A stretch of 32,371 bases of DNA from Paludisphaera soli (GCF_011064595.1 NZ_JAALJI010000043.1:1-32371); one strand, 5' to 3'; shown: positions 7,650-17,539, numbered from the stretch's first letter. Program-made: numbers and translations. The notes: generated by a model from the sequence alone, not told the origin.

Positions 7650-10600
7650 ATGGCCTTCAACTCGATCGCGTCCCGCTTGCGAAGCTCCGCCGGCGTGCGA
7701 AAGGCCCGGCCGTCGAACGGGACGCGGCTGCGGCCCCGACTGGAGCTCCTGGAAGATCGGATCGAGATGTCGGCGGGCGGTGGCTGGGTGTCTGGCGTCC
7801 AGGCGGGCAGGCCGGGGGTGGGGGTCTTCGGCCAATACTACGGATCCTCCCAGCCGTCGGGCGCGCCGTCGTTCGTCCGGTGGGACGACCGGATCGATCT
7901 CCTCTCGCTCGGCGGCGGGTCGGGGCCGGGGGGCTCGCCCAGCCCGGGCTACACCGTCGCCGGCTCCGGGTGGTCGGCCGAATGGTCCGGCACGCTGACG
8001 GCCAACTTCAGCGAGCCTTACACGTTCGCCGTCAACTCGGCGGGCGACGGCGTCCGCTTGTGGGTCACGCCCGCCGGGCAGGAACGCGGCGCCCCCTTGA
8101 TCGATAGCTGGGCGGCCCACGGCCAGACGGCCTACGCGGCCACCGTGCCTCTCACGGCCGGCCTGTACTACGACGTCGAGGTCGATTACGCCTATGGCTC
8201 GGGCTCGGTCCAGCAAGTCCAGCTCCAGTGGTCCAGCCCGAGCACCCCCCTCGAGGCGATCGAGCCCGTCACGCAGGTCGGGGTGAACGTCACGGGCGGC
8301 GACACGCTCTTCGCCAACATGGTCAACGCCACGACTCGAAACGCCTGGACGGTGCCCGGGAGCTCGAGCCAGCAGGTTCCCACGGACGCCAACCTCTGGC
8401 CGCGGGGCGACGCCACCCTCCTCTTCGGCGAGGGGGACGACACCACCACTCTCCGGGGGACCTACCTGGTCCGATTCGCCGGGATGGCGACCGTCACGGC
8501 CTCACACGCCGTCACCTGGGTCGTGGACGGGGCGACTTCGACCGGTGCCACGCTCCACGCAGGACAGGGATACGATCCTTCGACCAACACGACGACGGCC
8601 TTGATGGTCAAGGAAGCCGGGCCGACCGGCTTCAACCTGTCGTTCGTCAACACGAGCCGCGGGCCGAATCCGGGCCTGGGCGTCTCCAGCATCAAACAGG
8701 TCGGCAGCACCGTGACGGTCGCCGTCCCCTCCGTCGCCGGCTTGGCCAAGAACCAGAAGGTGACCATCGCCGGCTTCAGCGGCCCGGTCGCCCGATACAA
8801 CGGGACGTACACGATCTCGAGCGTCGACACATCGACGAACACCTTCACCTACGCTCTCACCGCCCTCAATCTGCCCGCGAGTTCGGGCGGCGTGGCGATC
8901 GCGAATCCGGGTGACGGCATCACCGATCTGTTCGTGATGCGGCCGTCGACGCTGGGCGGCGACACACCGTTGCCCGCGGGCACCCTGTTCAATCCGGCCT
9001 CTCTGGCCATGTTCGCCCAGTATTCGACTCTGAGGACGATGGACGTCGCCCGTACCAACCTCACCTTGGCGTCCGACTGGTCGGATCGAACCCTGGTCTC
9101 GCACAATCTATGGAACTCCTACAAGACGCTGGGCGGGTCCGTCACGACGGGCGTGACCATGGCGCCGCAGCCCGCCGGCGTCCCGTGGGAGGTCCAGGTT
9201 GCCCTGGCGAACGAGACTGGCAAGGATATCTACATCAGCGTCCCTGTCAATGCATCGATCGAATACATCAGGAACCTCGGCAACCTGTTCGCCTACGGGA
9301 GCGACGGATTCGCCCCGTACACGAGCCGCCAGGCGAATCCCGTCTGGAAGCCGCTCAACGACAACCTCAAGGTCTACGTCGAGTTCTCCAACGAGGTCTG
9401 GAACACCGGCTTCCGTCAGTCGTCGACCCGAGGCAACGGCTGGGCCAACCAGCTGAGCCAACGGGCCCTCTACGACTTTCTGACCGGCAATCGAGACGAC
9501 CCCCTGTATCCCGGCGGCGGGTCCGCCGCGTACGACGACGGGGCCGCGCTGGCCGCCTACTTCAAGTTGGACGCTGCGAAAACGGCCGCGTTCCTGGCCA
9601 CCTATAGGCCCAATCCCGCGCCGGCGGGCGACGGCGGATCCCCCTCGTATTTCAACAACTCGGCGTCCCTCAACGGATTCACGACCGGCCAGGCCTGGAT
9701 CGGCCTTCGGACGGCGCAGATCAGCGAAGCCTTCAAGTCGGCGTTCGGCGAGACGAGCGTCGACGCGGTCGAGATGCGCAGCCGCGTCCGCCCGCTCGTC
9801 GAATGGCAGTACGGGGGCAATTGGAGCGCCGCGCTGAACTTCATCGACGGCTTCTACGGCACCCAACGACCGGTCTCCTACTACCTGTACGGCGGCGGCG
9901 GCGGCTGGTACGCGGACGCGCACGTCGGCGGCTTCAGCGACGTGTCCTTCATCAACCACTCGTTCGCCCAAGGAACCTCCGGCTGGGCCTTCGACGGCGG
10001 TTCCGGGGTCGTCCCCAATGGATCCAGCCTGGGCAACCCCGACGCCCCCCCCCCCTTCGCCGCGATCGCCGTCGCCGGCGGCGCAAGGCAGTCCGGCGAT
10101 CTCGCGACGATCACCACGACGACGCCGCACGACTTCCAGGTCGGTCAGGCTGTGAAGATCTCCGGAGTCGCCGTCAAGGGCTACAACGGTACGTTCACGA
10201 TCGTCAGCGCGACGGCCACATCGTTCTCTTTCAAGACCCCCGCGACCGGCCTCGGCGAATCCGGGAGCGGGATCGTGGTGGGCGTCGCCGGCGGTAGGCA
10301 GGCGGCCTACCTCAAGCCCGGATCCGGCGTCAGTCAGAACGTCACCTTCAGCGGGGGCTACGCCGACCTCACGTTCTACGCGACCCGGGTCGTGGCCGCG
10401 GGATCGACTCGCGGCCTCACGATCACGCTGACCCCCATCGACGGCGGTCCGGCCGTCAACGAGGGCCGGCCGATCCGCCTCAGCGAGGGGGCCTTCTCCT
10501 ACTCGGGGAACGGCAACGGATTCATCTGGAGCAGGACCGAGGCCTTCTACACCGGCGACTCCCCCTACACCTACACCGTCACCTTCGGCAACACGCTGCT

Positions 10601-13517
10601 CTCGGACACCATCTTCCTGGCCAGCCCCGCCGTCCAGACGGTGAACGGGATGTTCGACGAACTCACCCCGGAGTACAGGGCCGCCCTCGTCGACATAGGT
10701 CGAACGGTCCGATCGGACGTGGACCTCGCCCTTCAGTACGGGCTCCACGTCGTCGGGTACGAAGGGGGATTCAACTTCAATCAGAACCTCGGCAGCTACA
10801 TGGACCCCAAAGGCTATCAGAGCATGGGGGCCCGCGGGTACAGCAGCAGCGTGCCGAACGTCGGCATGTACGCCAACCTCGATCCCCGCGCCGAATCGTT
10901 GGCGGTCGCGACGCTCGAGAGCTTCTACGCGTCCGGCGGGCGACTGGCGATCGTCTACCAATCCTCCACGAACATCAACAGCTGGGGGGTCGCCGCCCCG
11001 ACGTTCTATGAGTGGGCTACGCCCAAGCAGGGTGCGGTGGTCCAGGTCGAGAGGACGGCGCACGCGCCTTCCCACGGGGCGGCCGCGGGCCAGGCGGGGA
11101 CCTACAGATTCTGGTGGCTGTCCCCCGGAGCCAGCATGTCCAGCACCCACCTGGTCTCGGAGGGCGATTATCAGCTGAGCATCAACCTCGCCGCCAACCC
11201 CAACGCCTCGGCGACCCAGACCGCCCCCGTCGCGGTGCTCGTCGACGGGCGGCTCGTCGACACGCTGACGGTCTCCGTCCGGCAGGGCGGCACGTACCGC
11301 GTACGGGTCGACGGGCTGTCGGCCGGCCAGCACTCCATCAAGCTGGTCTATATGCTGGCCCCGGGCGCTTCGTCGATCAACATGGGCCGCCCGGGCACTC
11401 CGATCATCCAGCTGGATCGCCTCGGGGCGGCAACCCCCGTGATCAAACCGATCGTCCCCTCCATACTCCTGGTCGAGCCGAGCTCGATCACCTACGGAAC
11501 TCCGCTGGGCGCGGCGATCCCTCGCGGCGTCGCCGAGGTGCCGGGCTACTTCTCCTACGATTACGAGGCGGGTGCGATCCTGACGGCGGGACTTCACACG
11601 GTCACCGTGGTGTTCACCCCGGCAGACGCGACCCATTACACGACGGTCGCCACGACGGTCGACGTGTTCGTCGCGAGGGCCCAGCCGACGATCGAACTGT
11701 CCGTGGGCTGGCAATCCGTAGGTTCGCCCGTGGGGGTCGCGGCGACCGTCGTCGGGACCCACGCCGACCTGGAGAGGCCGACGCTGCTGCTGACGTACAC
11801 GTATTATTCGGGCGACGCGGCGAGCGGGGATCCGCTGCCCGAGCCGCCGAATCAGGCCGGAGTCTACACCGTCGTGGCGAGCTTCCTCGGCAGCGGGAAC
11901 TACGCGCCGGCCTCGGCCCAGGCTACGTTCACGATCTACTCGACCACCCTAACCGGGCCCGTCGCCACGACCATATCCCCGATCGCAGGATCTCCGAGGA
12001 GCTCGGCCCTCACGAGCGTCGAGGTCACCTTCGGCAGGCAGATCGACCTGGGCACGTTCGACTGGCGCGACCTCTGGCTCAGTCGCGACGGCGGCCCCAA
12101 TCTGATCAATGAGGCCGTGAGCATCACGCTGATCTCCGGATCGACCTACAGGATCGACGGACTCGCCGGCCTCACGACGGTGGACGGCTCCTACTCGTTC
12201 GCGGTCGACGGGCTCGGGTTGGTCACCTTCGGCGACGGCATCCTGGACGCGACGGGCGGTACCTCCGCCGAGATCGACCTCGCCTCGTGGATCATGGATT
12301 CGACCGCCCAGCCCGAGCCGACGCCCGCGCCCGAGCCGACGCCCGCGCCGACGCCCGCGCCCGAGCCGACGCCCGAGCCGACGCCCGCGCCCGCGCCGAC
12401 GCCCGCGCCCGAGCCGACGCCCGCGCCGACGCCCGAGCCGACGCCCGCGCCGACGCCCGAGCCGACGCCCGCGCCGACGCCCGAGCCGACGCCCGCGCCC
12501 GAGCCGACGCCCGAGCCGACGCCCGCGCCCGAGCCGACGCCCGCGCCGACGCCCGCGCCGACGCCCGCGCCGACGCCCGCGCCGACGCCCGCGCCCGAGC
12601 CCGAGCCGCTGACCTTCCTCGACCTCGGCCCCGACGGGCTCTGGGTGTCCAGCGTCACGCAGGGCGTTCGCAAAATCCACGACGCCAATCCGAAGAACGT
12701 CGTCGCTTCGAGCAACCAGGCCGCGTACGTCGACTTCGGCGTCGCCGGCCTGTGGGCCTGGGACGAACGGCGGGGATTCCGGCGACTCTCCGAGTCCAGC
12801 CCGCAGGACTATGTGGTCATGAACGACGGCGGCCCCCGCGCCGAGGACGTCCTGCTCGTCGATCGCGGGCCCTCCGGACTCTGGCGCTGGAGCGAGAGCC
12901 AGGGCTTGGTCCGCATCAACCACGTCGACCCTCGCTCGATCGTCGTCGACCGCCAGGACGCCTACGTCGACTTCGGCCACGGCGGCCTCTGGCGGTATCG
13001 CGACGCGGCGACGCCCTGGTCGAAGCTCAACGACGCGGTGCCGGAGTCCATGTCCGCCGACGGCGTGCTGTTCCTGGACTACGGCGCGCAGGGGACCTGG
13101 AGTTGGGCCTCCGCCCAGGGCTGGCGCAAGGTGGGTAATGGAAATCCCCAGGCGATCACCTCCTCCGGCGGCTCGCTCTTCGCCGATTACGGCGCCGCCG
13201 GCGTCTGGGGCTGGACCGACGCCGCCGGCTGGTTCCAGATCAACGCGGCCGACCCGCGTTCGATGCGGGCGGCGGGCGGTACGCTGTTCCTGGACTTCGG
13301 CGCCCACGGCCTCTGGTCGTGGACGTCGGCCTCGACGCCCGCCGCGGCGTCGCGGCTCACGAGGCTGACCGACGCGGCCGTCGACTCGTTCGTCGTCGGC
13401 CGAGGGGGCGATCGGGTGGTCGTCGACGCGGGCGCCGCCGGCGTCTGGGTCTGGACCCGCGACGGCTACCGCCGCCTCAACGCCGCGAACCCCAAGGGCA
13501 TCGCCGTGACCGCCTGA
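7650..13517 (+). CDS. Giant surface or secreted multidomain protein with glycosidase-like core, 1955 aa
   Basis: The N-terminus carries [14 protein letters not shown], a motif planctomycetes often place at the start of large exported proteins. Residues about 55-210 resemble a PA14 sugar-binding domain. A TIM-barrel-like region starts near 450 and holds VEFSNEVWN at about 574-582, which resembles the NE acid/base motif of clan GH-A glycosidases; [10 protein letters not shown] near 1033 could carry the nucleophile. Two copies of a YNGT(Y/F)TI module lie at about 344-419 and 806-880, the second inside the barrel region. Ig-like domains occupy about 1273-1548, a Pro-Thr linker about 1555-1653, and eight repeats of 36-44 residues (VDFG..GLW.W......RLN...P) end the protein. 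The start at 7650 has AAAGGG at 7638-7643. Polysaccharide binding or cleavage at the cell surface is inferred, not shown. Confidence 0.85.
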   Translation: MAFNSIASRLRSSAGVRKARPSNGTRLRPRLELLEDRIEMSAGGGWVSGVQAGRPGVGVFGQYYGSSQPSGAPSFVRWDDRIDLLSLGGGSGPGGSPSPGYTVAGSGWSAEWSGTLTANFSEPYTFAVNSAGDGVRLWVTPAGQERGAPLIDSWAAHGQTAYAATVPLTAGLYYDVEVDYAYGSGSVQQVQLQWSSPSTPLEAIEPVTQVGVNVTGGDTLFANMVNATTRNAWTVPGSSSQQVPTDANLWPRGDATLLFGEGDDTTTLRGTYLVRFAGMATVTASHAVTWVVDGATSTGATLHAGQGYDPSTNTTTALMVKEAGPTGFNLSFVNTSRGPNPGLGVSSIKQVGSTVTVAVPSVAGLAKNQKVTIAGFSGPVARYNGTYTISSVDTSTNTFTYALTALNLPASSGGVAIANPGDGITDLFVMRPSTLGGDTPLPAGTLFNPASLAMFAQYSTLRTMDVARTNLTLASDWSDRTLVSHNLWNSYKTLGGSVTTGVTMAPQPAGVPWEVQVALANETGKDIYISVPVNASIEYIRNLGNLFAYGSDGFAPYTSRQANPVWKPLNDNLKVYVEFSNEVWNTGFRQSSTRGNGWANQLSQRALYDFLTGNRDDPLYPGGGSAAYDDGAALAAYFKLDAAKTAAFLATYRPNPAPAGDGGSPSYFNNSASLNGFTTGQAWIGLRTAQISEAFKSAFGETSVDAVEMRSRVRPLVEWQYGGNWSAALNFIDGFYGTQRPVSYYLYGGGGGWYADAHVGGFSDVSFINHSFAQGTSGWAFDGGSGVVPNGSSLGNPDAPPPFAAIAVAGGARQSGDLATITTTTPHDFQVGQAVKISGVAVKGYNGTFTIVSATATSFSFKTPATGLGESGSGIVVGVAGGRQAAYLKPGSGVSQNVTFSGGYADLTFYATRVVAAGSTRGLTITLTPIDGGPAVNEGRPIRLSEGAFSYSGNGNGFIWSRTEAFYTGDSPYTYTVTFGNTLLSDTIFLASPAVQTVNGMFDELTPEYRAALVDIGRTVRSDVDLALQYGLHVVGYEGGFNFNQNLGSYMDPKGYQSMGARGYSSSVPNVGMYANLDPRAESLAVATLESFYASGGRLAIVYQSSTNINSWGVAAPTFYEWATPKQGAVVQVERTAHAPSHGAAAGQAGTYRFWWLSPGASMSSTHLVSEGDYQLSINLAANPNASATQTAPVAVLVDGRLVDTLTVSVRQGGTYRVRVDGLSAGQHSIKLVYMLAPGASSINMGRPGTPIIQLDRLGAATPVIKPIVPSILLVEPSSITYGTPLGAAIPRGVAEVPGYFSYDYEAGAILTAGLHTVTVVFTPADATHYTTVATTVDVFVARAQPTIELSVGWQSVGSPVGVAATVVGTHADLERPTLLLTYTYYSGDAASGDPLPEPPNQAGVYTVVASFLGSGNYAPASAQATFTIYSTTLTGPVATTISPIAGSPRSSALTSVEVTFGRQIDLGTFDWRDLWLSRDGGPNLINEAVSITLISGSTYRIDGLAGLTTVDGSYSFAVDGLGLVTFGDGILDATGGTSAEIDLASWIMDSTAQPEPTPAPEPTPAPTPAPEPTPEPTPAPAPTPAPEPTPAPTPEPTPAPTPEPTPAPTPEPTPAPEPTPEPTPAPEPTPAPTPAPTPAPTPAPTPAPEPEPLTFLDLGPDGLWVSSVTQGVRKIHDANPKNVVASSNQAAYVDFGVAGLWAWDERRGFRRLSESSPQDYVVMNDGGPRAEDVLLVDRGPSGLWRWSESQGLVRINHVDPRSIVVDRQDAYVDFGHGGLWRYRDAATPWSKLNDAVPESMSADGVLFLDYGAQGTWSWASAQGWRKVGNGNPQAITSSGGSLFADYGAAGVWGWTDAAGWFQINAADPRSMRAAGGTLFLDFGAHGLWSWTSASTPAAASRLTRLTDAAVDSFVVGRGGDRVVVDAGAAGVWVWTRDGYRRLNAANPKGIAVTA
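12312..12608 (+). repeat. Hexamer-based repeat encoding a Pro-Thr-Ala/Glu linker
   Basis: About 300 bases are built from the hexamers CCGACG, CCCGCG and CCCGAG, encoding [13 protein letters not shown]-type sequence. The linker separates the Ig-like part of the giant protein from its eight C-terminal repeats. Such tracts are stiff, extended and usually vary in length between strains. The same stretch is open in other frames purely because of its composition. Confidence 0.9.
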
Positions 13518-14965
13518 CCGCGTCGCACGCCGCGGATCTTCCCGATCGGGCGGAGCACCGGTTTGGCCGTGGCCCCGCCCGCCGCTCCCCTCCCCGCCGC
13601 GCGGCCTCGCCCCGAATCCGAACCGGGGGCCCAGCCACCGCGGTGCAAGCCCGGCCGCGAGGCCGTCGGTATGGCTCGACGCAACATCAGCCTCCCTGCA
13701 ACCGGACCGCAAGGGGACGCGAGGGGAGGTCCGGGCGGGGCCGACGACCATGCGGCGCGGGGACGCGGACCGGCCCCCCGGCTAGGCGTTCCGGAATTCA
13801 TCGACGCGAGGATCCCGGCCCGCTCGCTCCGCCAGGGCACCTTGGGTGGGGTCGGCCGGCGTCTCGATCCTTCGTCAGTCGTTCTCCAGCGAAGCGCGGC
13901 GAAGGATCGGGTCGCTTCGGATCGACCCGAGGCGAGGGCCGCCCTCGGCGAGGGGACGCGGGGGTGGTAGCGACCGTTCGGGCGAAAGGTCCGGCGAGTG
14001 GGGCGACGGCGAGCCGGCCGCGTAGGCCGTCGAGGTCGGCGAAGTAGAAGGCTGATCCGGGGTGGATCCAAGCCTTCGAGGATCGACCGAAACCGCCGGG
14101 GGCGAGCCCGATTCCGCGGTGTAGACGGGCGATCGCCGTTTTTGATTTCGACGTCCGTGCGTCCATGAGGCCGCGCCGATCCTCGGGACGCGCCCCATGG
14201 CGTCCGGCAGTCCGCTCGCCTACGGCCGGAGGAAGCATCCGCAGGGGCCGCAACGCCCCTAGTCGGCCCGGTGCGCATCGCATTTCACGCCCCCGTCGAG
14301 CCTCGCCGCCAGCGCCCGGGCGTCGACCTTCGCGAGGCCGCGAGGCGGACCGCAGACGCCGCCCGAGTCGTGATCGAGGGATGGGCGCCGGCCGCAGTCG
14401 GGGCCCTCGCGATGGCCTCGCCCGAGACCGCTCGAGGACGATGAGGGCGGGTCGCGGGGAGGGAGCCTTGCCAAGTCTCCCACGCTTGGGGGGTCGTCTG
14501 CGAGCCCTCGGTCCGCCCCCTCCCGGCTCGCGCGCGCCTGCCTGCAGGGCGATCCAGACGGGGCGCGTCCCGATGTCGTCTTCGGCCCGGTCCCGCCGAA
14601 CGTCCCCGCGCGCCTCGCGTCGTGCTTGTAGAACGTCGAGGGCGTCGCCGGCGCCATCGAGGCGGTCCGGGCGACGCAGTCCTCGCCGCGGCCTCCAGCA
14701 GCCTCGCCCGGCGGAAACGCTTATGCGGCTCCGGGCGAGTCGGCGAAGCTCTCCGGCCTGTATGTGGTGACCGGGGCCGGCGTGATCGGCCGTCGCTCGA
14801 TTGCGGCGGGGCGACGACCGCCGACCATCGCCGGGGAGGCCGAGCCGCCTCCGCGATCCCGACCTGATCCGGCAGGAAGTGGCCCAGCGTCGGACGAAGT
14901 CGACGACGCGCGGCGTTAACGGCCTGCGAGTCCGCCCCTAGGCGTCGTCGATCGAGACGCCGGCG
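13518..14965. other. About 1.4 kb without a convincing gene
   Basis: Several frames are open but have no ribosome sites, and their Arg/Pro/Gly-rich products look like shadows of GC-rich noncoding DNA. An inverted repeat CGATCCTTCG (13865-13874) and CGAAGGATCG (13900-13909) could form a hairpin. The region probably separates chromosomal-type DNA from the plasmid-like backbone. No insertion-sequence ends were found. Confidence 0.5.
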
Positions 14966-15310
14966 TCAGCCGACCCGGTTGACGTTCCATTTGGGCAGCG
15001 CCTTGTCGAGGACCTCTTCGGCGATCTCGCTGATCTTCCGCCCCCGCTGGTAGGCCAGCATACGGAGCCGGAAGTGGACGTCTTCGGAGAGGTAGATGCG
15101 CCGCCCCTCCAACTTGACCTCGGTCGTCGCGCCGGCCTTCCGGCTGCGGACTCGGCGCGGGGTCTTCACTTCGGCCGTCGTCCCGTCGGCCTGATCGTCG
15201 CCCCCCTGCCCCGCCTCGACGGCGGCCAGTTCGGGCGCGGCGTCGTCAAGCGGCGCGGTCGGTCGGAGGATTCCCGCCGGGATCGACGATCCGGTCTTTC
15301 GCTCGGCCAT
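14966..15310 (-). CDS. Ribbon-helix-helix partner of ParA (candidate centromere-binding protein)
   Basis: Of its 114 residues, the first 65 are flexible and charged, while residues about 70-106 fit a ribbon-helix-helix fold: strand RRIYLSE, helix 1 DVHFRLRMLAYQRG, helix 2 KISEIAEEVLDKAL. Type Ib partition operons pair a short ParA with a small RHH protein of this kind, which binds the centromere and stimulates the ATPase through its flexible N-terminus. The start at 15310 lies inside parA (65-bp overlap in another frame) and is backed by GGGAG seven bases upstream, so the two are translated from one message. A plain transcriptional repressor is the alternative; the position after parA argues for partition. 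Confidence 0.8.
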   Translation of the reverse strand: MAERKTGSSIPAGILRPTAPLDDAAPELAAVEAGQGGDDQADGTTAEVKTPRRVRSRKAGATTEVKLEGRRIYLSEDVHFRLRMLAYQRGRKISEIAEEVLDKALPKWNVNRVG

Positions 15311-16058
15311 TGATGATCTCCCGAGTCAGGGCCTTGTAAGCGGTCGCCCCGACGCTCGTCGGCGCGTAGGTGATGACGGATTCGTGGCGGGCGTGGGCTT
15401 CCTCGATCTTGATCGAGCGGGGGACCTTCGTATCGAAGACGAGCCCCCCGAACGCGGCCCGGAGCTGGTCTTCCAGGTCCCGGCAGACGTTGTTCCGCTC
15501 GGCCAAGGTGACGACCACGCCGGCTATCCGAAGCTTCGTGTTCCCGAGGTAGCGGCGGACCTGGGCGACGTCGTCTTGAAGCTGACCGAGGCCCAGCACG
15601 CCGAAGATGCCCGGGTTGAACGGCACGATGAGTTCTTCGACGGTGGTCAGGACGTTCGTCGTCAGCAGCGACCGCGTCGGCGCGGTGTCCACGAGGACGA
15701 AGTCATAGCGATCGGCGACGCCTTCGATCGCCGCACACAACCGCCGCTCACGTCCGATCTCGCCCGCCAGAACCACGGCCGCGTCGGCGAGCGTGGCGTC
15801 CGCCGGCAGCACGTCCACGCCCTTGAAGTGGGAAGCGACGATGGCTTCGTCCGCGCCGTCGCCTTCCACCAGGACGTCGAACAGGGACGGCCGACGCGGC
15901 TTCTCGCCTTTCAGGAGGACGAAGGACGCGTTGCCCTGGGGGTCCGTGTCGACGACGAGGACGCGACTCCCCTGCCCTCCCAGGACGGCGGCGACGTTCA
16001 GCACGGACGACGTCTTGGCGACGCCGCCCTTCTCCGACACAAATGCGATCGACCTCAT
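15246..16058 (-). CDS. parA: ParA-type partition ATPase, 270 aa
   Basis: This is a Walker-type ATPase that would bind the nucleoid with ATP and move or position plasmid DNA. Seen in the sequence: the deviant Walker A motif EKGGVAKTSS with its signature lysine at K10 and K15, the A' motif VVDTDPQGN at 35-43, and Walker B FVLVDTAP with D124. At 270 residues with no N-terminal helix-turn-helix it fits the short ParA type (Ib), in which the partner protein, not ParA, usually regulates the operon. The ATG at 16058 follows AGGGAGGGCC. Upstream lies the 8-bp repeat array; downstream the RHH partner overlaps its end. The leader and first four codons recur at 2412-2462. Confidence 0.95.
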   Translation of the reverse strand: MRSIAFVSEKGGVAKTSSVLNVAAVLGGQGSRVLVVDTDPQGNASFVLLKGEKPRRPSLFDVLVEGDGADEAIVASHFKGVDVLPADATLADAAVVLAGEIGRERRLCAAIEGVADRYDFVLVDTAPTRSLLTTNVLTTVEELIVPFNPGIFGVLGLGQLQDDVAQVRRYLGNTKLRIAGVVVTLAERNNVCRDLEDQLRAAFGGLVFDTKVPRSIKIEEAHARHESVITYAPTSVGATAYKALTREIINGRAKDRIVDPGGNPPTDRAA

Positions 16059-16096
16059 CCGTAAGGCCCTCCCTGATCATGGACATCGGTCGCGGG
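16046..16096 (-). repeat. parA leader with ribosome site and start (intact copy)
   Basis: This 51-bp segment is 46/51 identical to 2412-2462. It contains the parA Shine-Dalgarno, ATG and first codons, and ends in the first units of the repeat array. Conservation of the ribosome site together with the array edge suggests leader and array were copied as one unit. Confidence 0.85.
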
Positions 16097-16640
16097 TCTA
16101 TGGGTCTTGAGCCTTTCGACCTCGCGGACCCGTGACCCCCGGGACTTCCAAGTCCGAGGGGCTTTGAGCCCCGGAGCTTTCGACCCCGCCGGCCTTCGAC
16201 CCCAAGAGGTTCCGGAATCGAAGCCTTCCGGGTCCGCAAGCCTGCGGAATCCGGGGCCTGTGGGCTCATGAGTCCGCGAGTCTGGGAGCCTCGGATCCTG
16301 CGGACCCGTGGGCCCATGGGTTCGTGAGTCTCGGGGGTCCGGGGCCTGTGGAATCGTGGGCCGTTGGGCCTGCAATCTCATGGGCCGGAAGCCTCGCAGG
16401 ATGCGGGGCCCCTGAACCTGCGGGTCCGCGAGCCTCGGAGCCCATGGGCGCGAGGGATCGCGAGCCCGGGGGCCTGTGACCTCGAAGGCGCACGAACCCA
16501 AAGGCACCCGAGATCGAAGGCCCTTGGTTCCAGAGGCATCCAAGCCCAAAGGCATTCGATCCCAGAGGCACGGGAGTTCAACGGCCTTGGAGCGCACGAG
16601 CCCACGATGCCACGGGCCTTCGGATCCGGTCGGCTCGTCG
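16085..16640. repeat. Degenerate 8-bp tandem array upstream of parA (about 67 units), candidate partition site
   Basis: The whole gap between the winged-helix gene and parA divides into units of consensus G-C-N-Y-N-N-R-R (for example GCCTTGGA, GCGCACGA, GCCCACGA, GCCCATGG, GTCCGCGA). From 16424 to 16623 there are 25 units in unbroken 8-bp phase. By hand count, position 1 is G in 20, position 4 a pyrimidine in 25, position 7 a purine in 24 and position 8 a purine in 25. Nearer parA, units of 6-10 bp break the phase. Since 8 is not a multiple of 3, codon structure does not explain the period. Its place beside parA and an RHH gene suggests a centromere or operator made of short boxes; this role is inferred. 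Confidence 0.8.
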
Positions 16641-16644
16641 GGGT

Positions 16645-17517
16645 TCAACTGGACGGGGCGGGGGAGGGGCCCCCGGGGGCCTTCCCGCCGTAACGCTTCC
16701 GCACCTCTGCGAGTTGCCTTTGAAGCTCAGCAGGGGTCATCCGACGGCGGCCCGGGAGCGGCCCCCAGGCCGCCCGCCTGGCGTCCTTGAAGCAACCCAC
16801 GGCCATTCCCTCGACGATCCGCCTAACGTCGTCCTGGGGCGTCCTGGACGGTCCTGACGGGGGCGACGATCGGCGGGGTTCCTCGGATCGTTGGGGAGGG
16901 GGCTCGGCGGGCGTCGGCGGGGCGGGGGAAGGGACCGGCTGGCGGAAACCCTTGCGGCCCGCTTCGATCATCGCCCTGAGGAACCGGGCGGCTTCCGCCG
17001 GCTCGGGGACCACGCTTTCCGGATCTTCCTCGGTCGAGAGAATCGGGGCGGTCTGATCCTGGACCTGTGTCGAGCTCTGGTTAGTTAGATGCTCGCGCCT
17101 AACCTCCTTAGGCGCTGGCGTCGGACCCCTTAGATCCTCGCGCCTAACGGACGCCTGTTCAGTTAGACTCTCGCGCCTAACCCCCTCCCAGGCCACGAGG
17201 ATCCCGGTGCGGATCCGGCCCCCGGCGGTCAACTCGCGTCGGATCAGGCCGGCGGATTCCAACCGTCCGAGGGCCCGACTGATCGTCATGGGGCATCGGC
17301 CGAGGATGCGGCCCATCGTCGCGTTGCTGAGGCGGGAGCGCCAACCGCGAGACTTGGCGTTGTCCAGGATCAGCACGAACGCCGCACGGGCGGTCTGATC
17401 CAGCTTGAGGCCGTCCAAGCCGGTCGGGTCGGCTCGGAAGGGAAAGGGGATTTGGCGGGTCGCGCCGCGCTCTTCGCGCACGACCGCCTTGACTCGCAGG
17501 GGGCTGGAGTGGATCAT
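16645..17517 (-). CDS. Winged-helix DNA-binding protein, candidate plasmid replication or copy-control protein
   Basis: This 290-residue protein has a winged-helix domain at about residues 35-110 (LDQTARAAFVLILDNAKSRG, NATMGRILGRCPMTISRALGRLESAGLIRREL). Next come three VRRE.L(T/R) motifs at 113-145, a Pro/Ser-rich disordered stretch, and a C-terminal helical segment (DDVRRIVEGMAVGCF, TPAELQRQLAEVRKRYGG). The single wing, C-terminal disorder and position before parA suggest a replication initiator or regulator, but no initiator family was recognised. The start at 17517 (MIHSSPLRVK) follows AGGT. A longer form from 17580 is open, but would run through a strong hairpin and has no ribosome site. 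Three iteron-like DNA repeats lie inside the gene. Confidence 0.65.
   Translation of the reverse strand: MIHSSPLRVKAVVREERGATRQIPFPFRADPTGLDGLKLDQTARAAFVLILDNAKSRGWRSRLSNATMGRILGRCPMTISRALGRLESAGLIRRELTAGGRIRTGILVAWEGVRRESLTEQASVRREDLRGPTPAPKEVRREHLTNQSSTQVQDQTAPILSTEEDPESVVPEPAEAARFLRAMIEAGRKGFRQPVPSPAPPTPAEPPPQRSEEPRRSSPPSGPSRTPQDDVRRIVEGMAVGCFKDARRAAWGPLPGRRRMTPAELQRQLAEVRKRYGGKAPGGPSPAPSS
17084..17181. repeat. Three intragenic iteron-like 20-bp repeats
   Basis: The copies are 17084-17103 (GTTAGATGCTCGCGCCTAAC), 17129-17148 (CTTAGATCCTCGCGCCTAAC) and 17162-17181 (GTTAGACTCTCGCGCCTAAC). Most have GTTAG/CTAAC ends. An inverted half-site TTAGGCGC at 17108-17115 pairs with GCGCCTAA at 17095-17102. 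They sit inside the winged-helix gene, in its VRRE-motif region, with start-to-start spacings of 45 and 33 bp. They look like binding sites of a replication or regulatory protein. Confidence 0.7.
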
Positions 17518-17539
17518 TGGTTCTACCTGTTGATTTTCT

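Noticed and set aside
7421-8107. Open frame overlapping the start of the giant gene
   Set aside because: It has no ribosome site, and the part beyond 7650 is out of frame with clear domain sequence.
9108-11762. 884-codon open frame on the minus strand inside the giant gene
   Set aside because: It lacks a ribosome site and family motifs, is rich in Arg, Gly and Asp, and is fully explained as the antisense shadow of GC-rich codons.
12312-12608. Possible CRISPR or noncoding tandem repeat
   Set aside because: There are no spacers; the hexamers encode a continuous Pro-Thr linker in frame with the rest of the gene.
11949-13751. 600-codon minus-strand frame with RRGRRLGRG repeats
   Set aside because: It is the antisense of the Pro-Thr repeat and the C-terminal repeats of the giant protein.
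13798-14283. 161-codon minus-strand frame in the long gap
   Set aside because: No ribosome site; the Arg/Pro-rich product has no domain, and several overlapping frames look the same.
15384-16064. 226-codon plus-strand frame opposite parA
   Set aside because: It is the antisense of a clearly conserved ParA sequence.
16085-16640. Array as CRISPR
   Set aside because: Units are 8 bp without spacers and no cas genes are present.
16055-16648. 197-codon frame through the array as a gene
   Set aside because: It has a TTG start without a ribosome site, all frames are unusually open here, and unit-length changes that are not multiples of three occur. It is kept as a finding but not called as a CDS.
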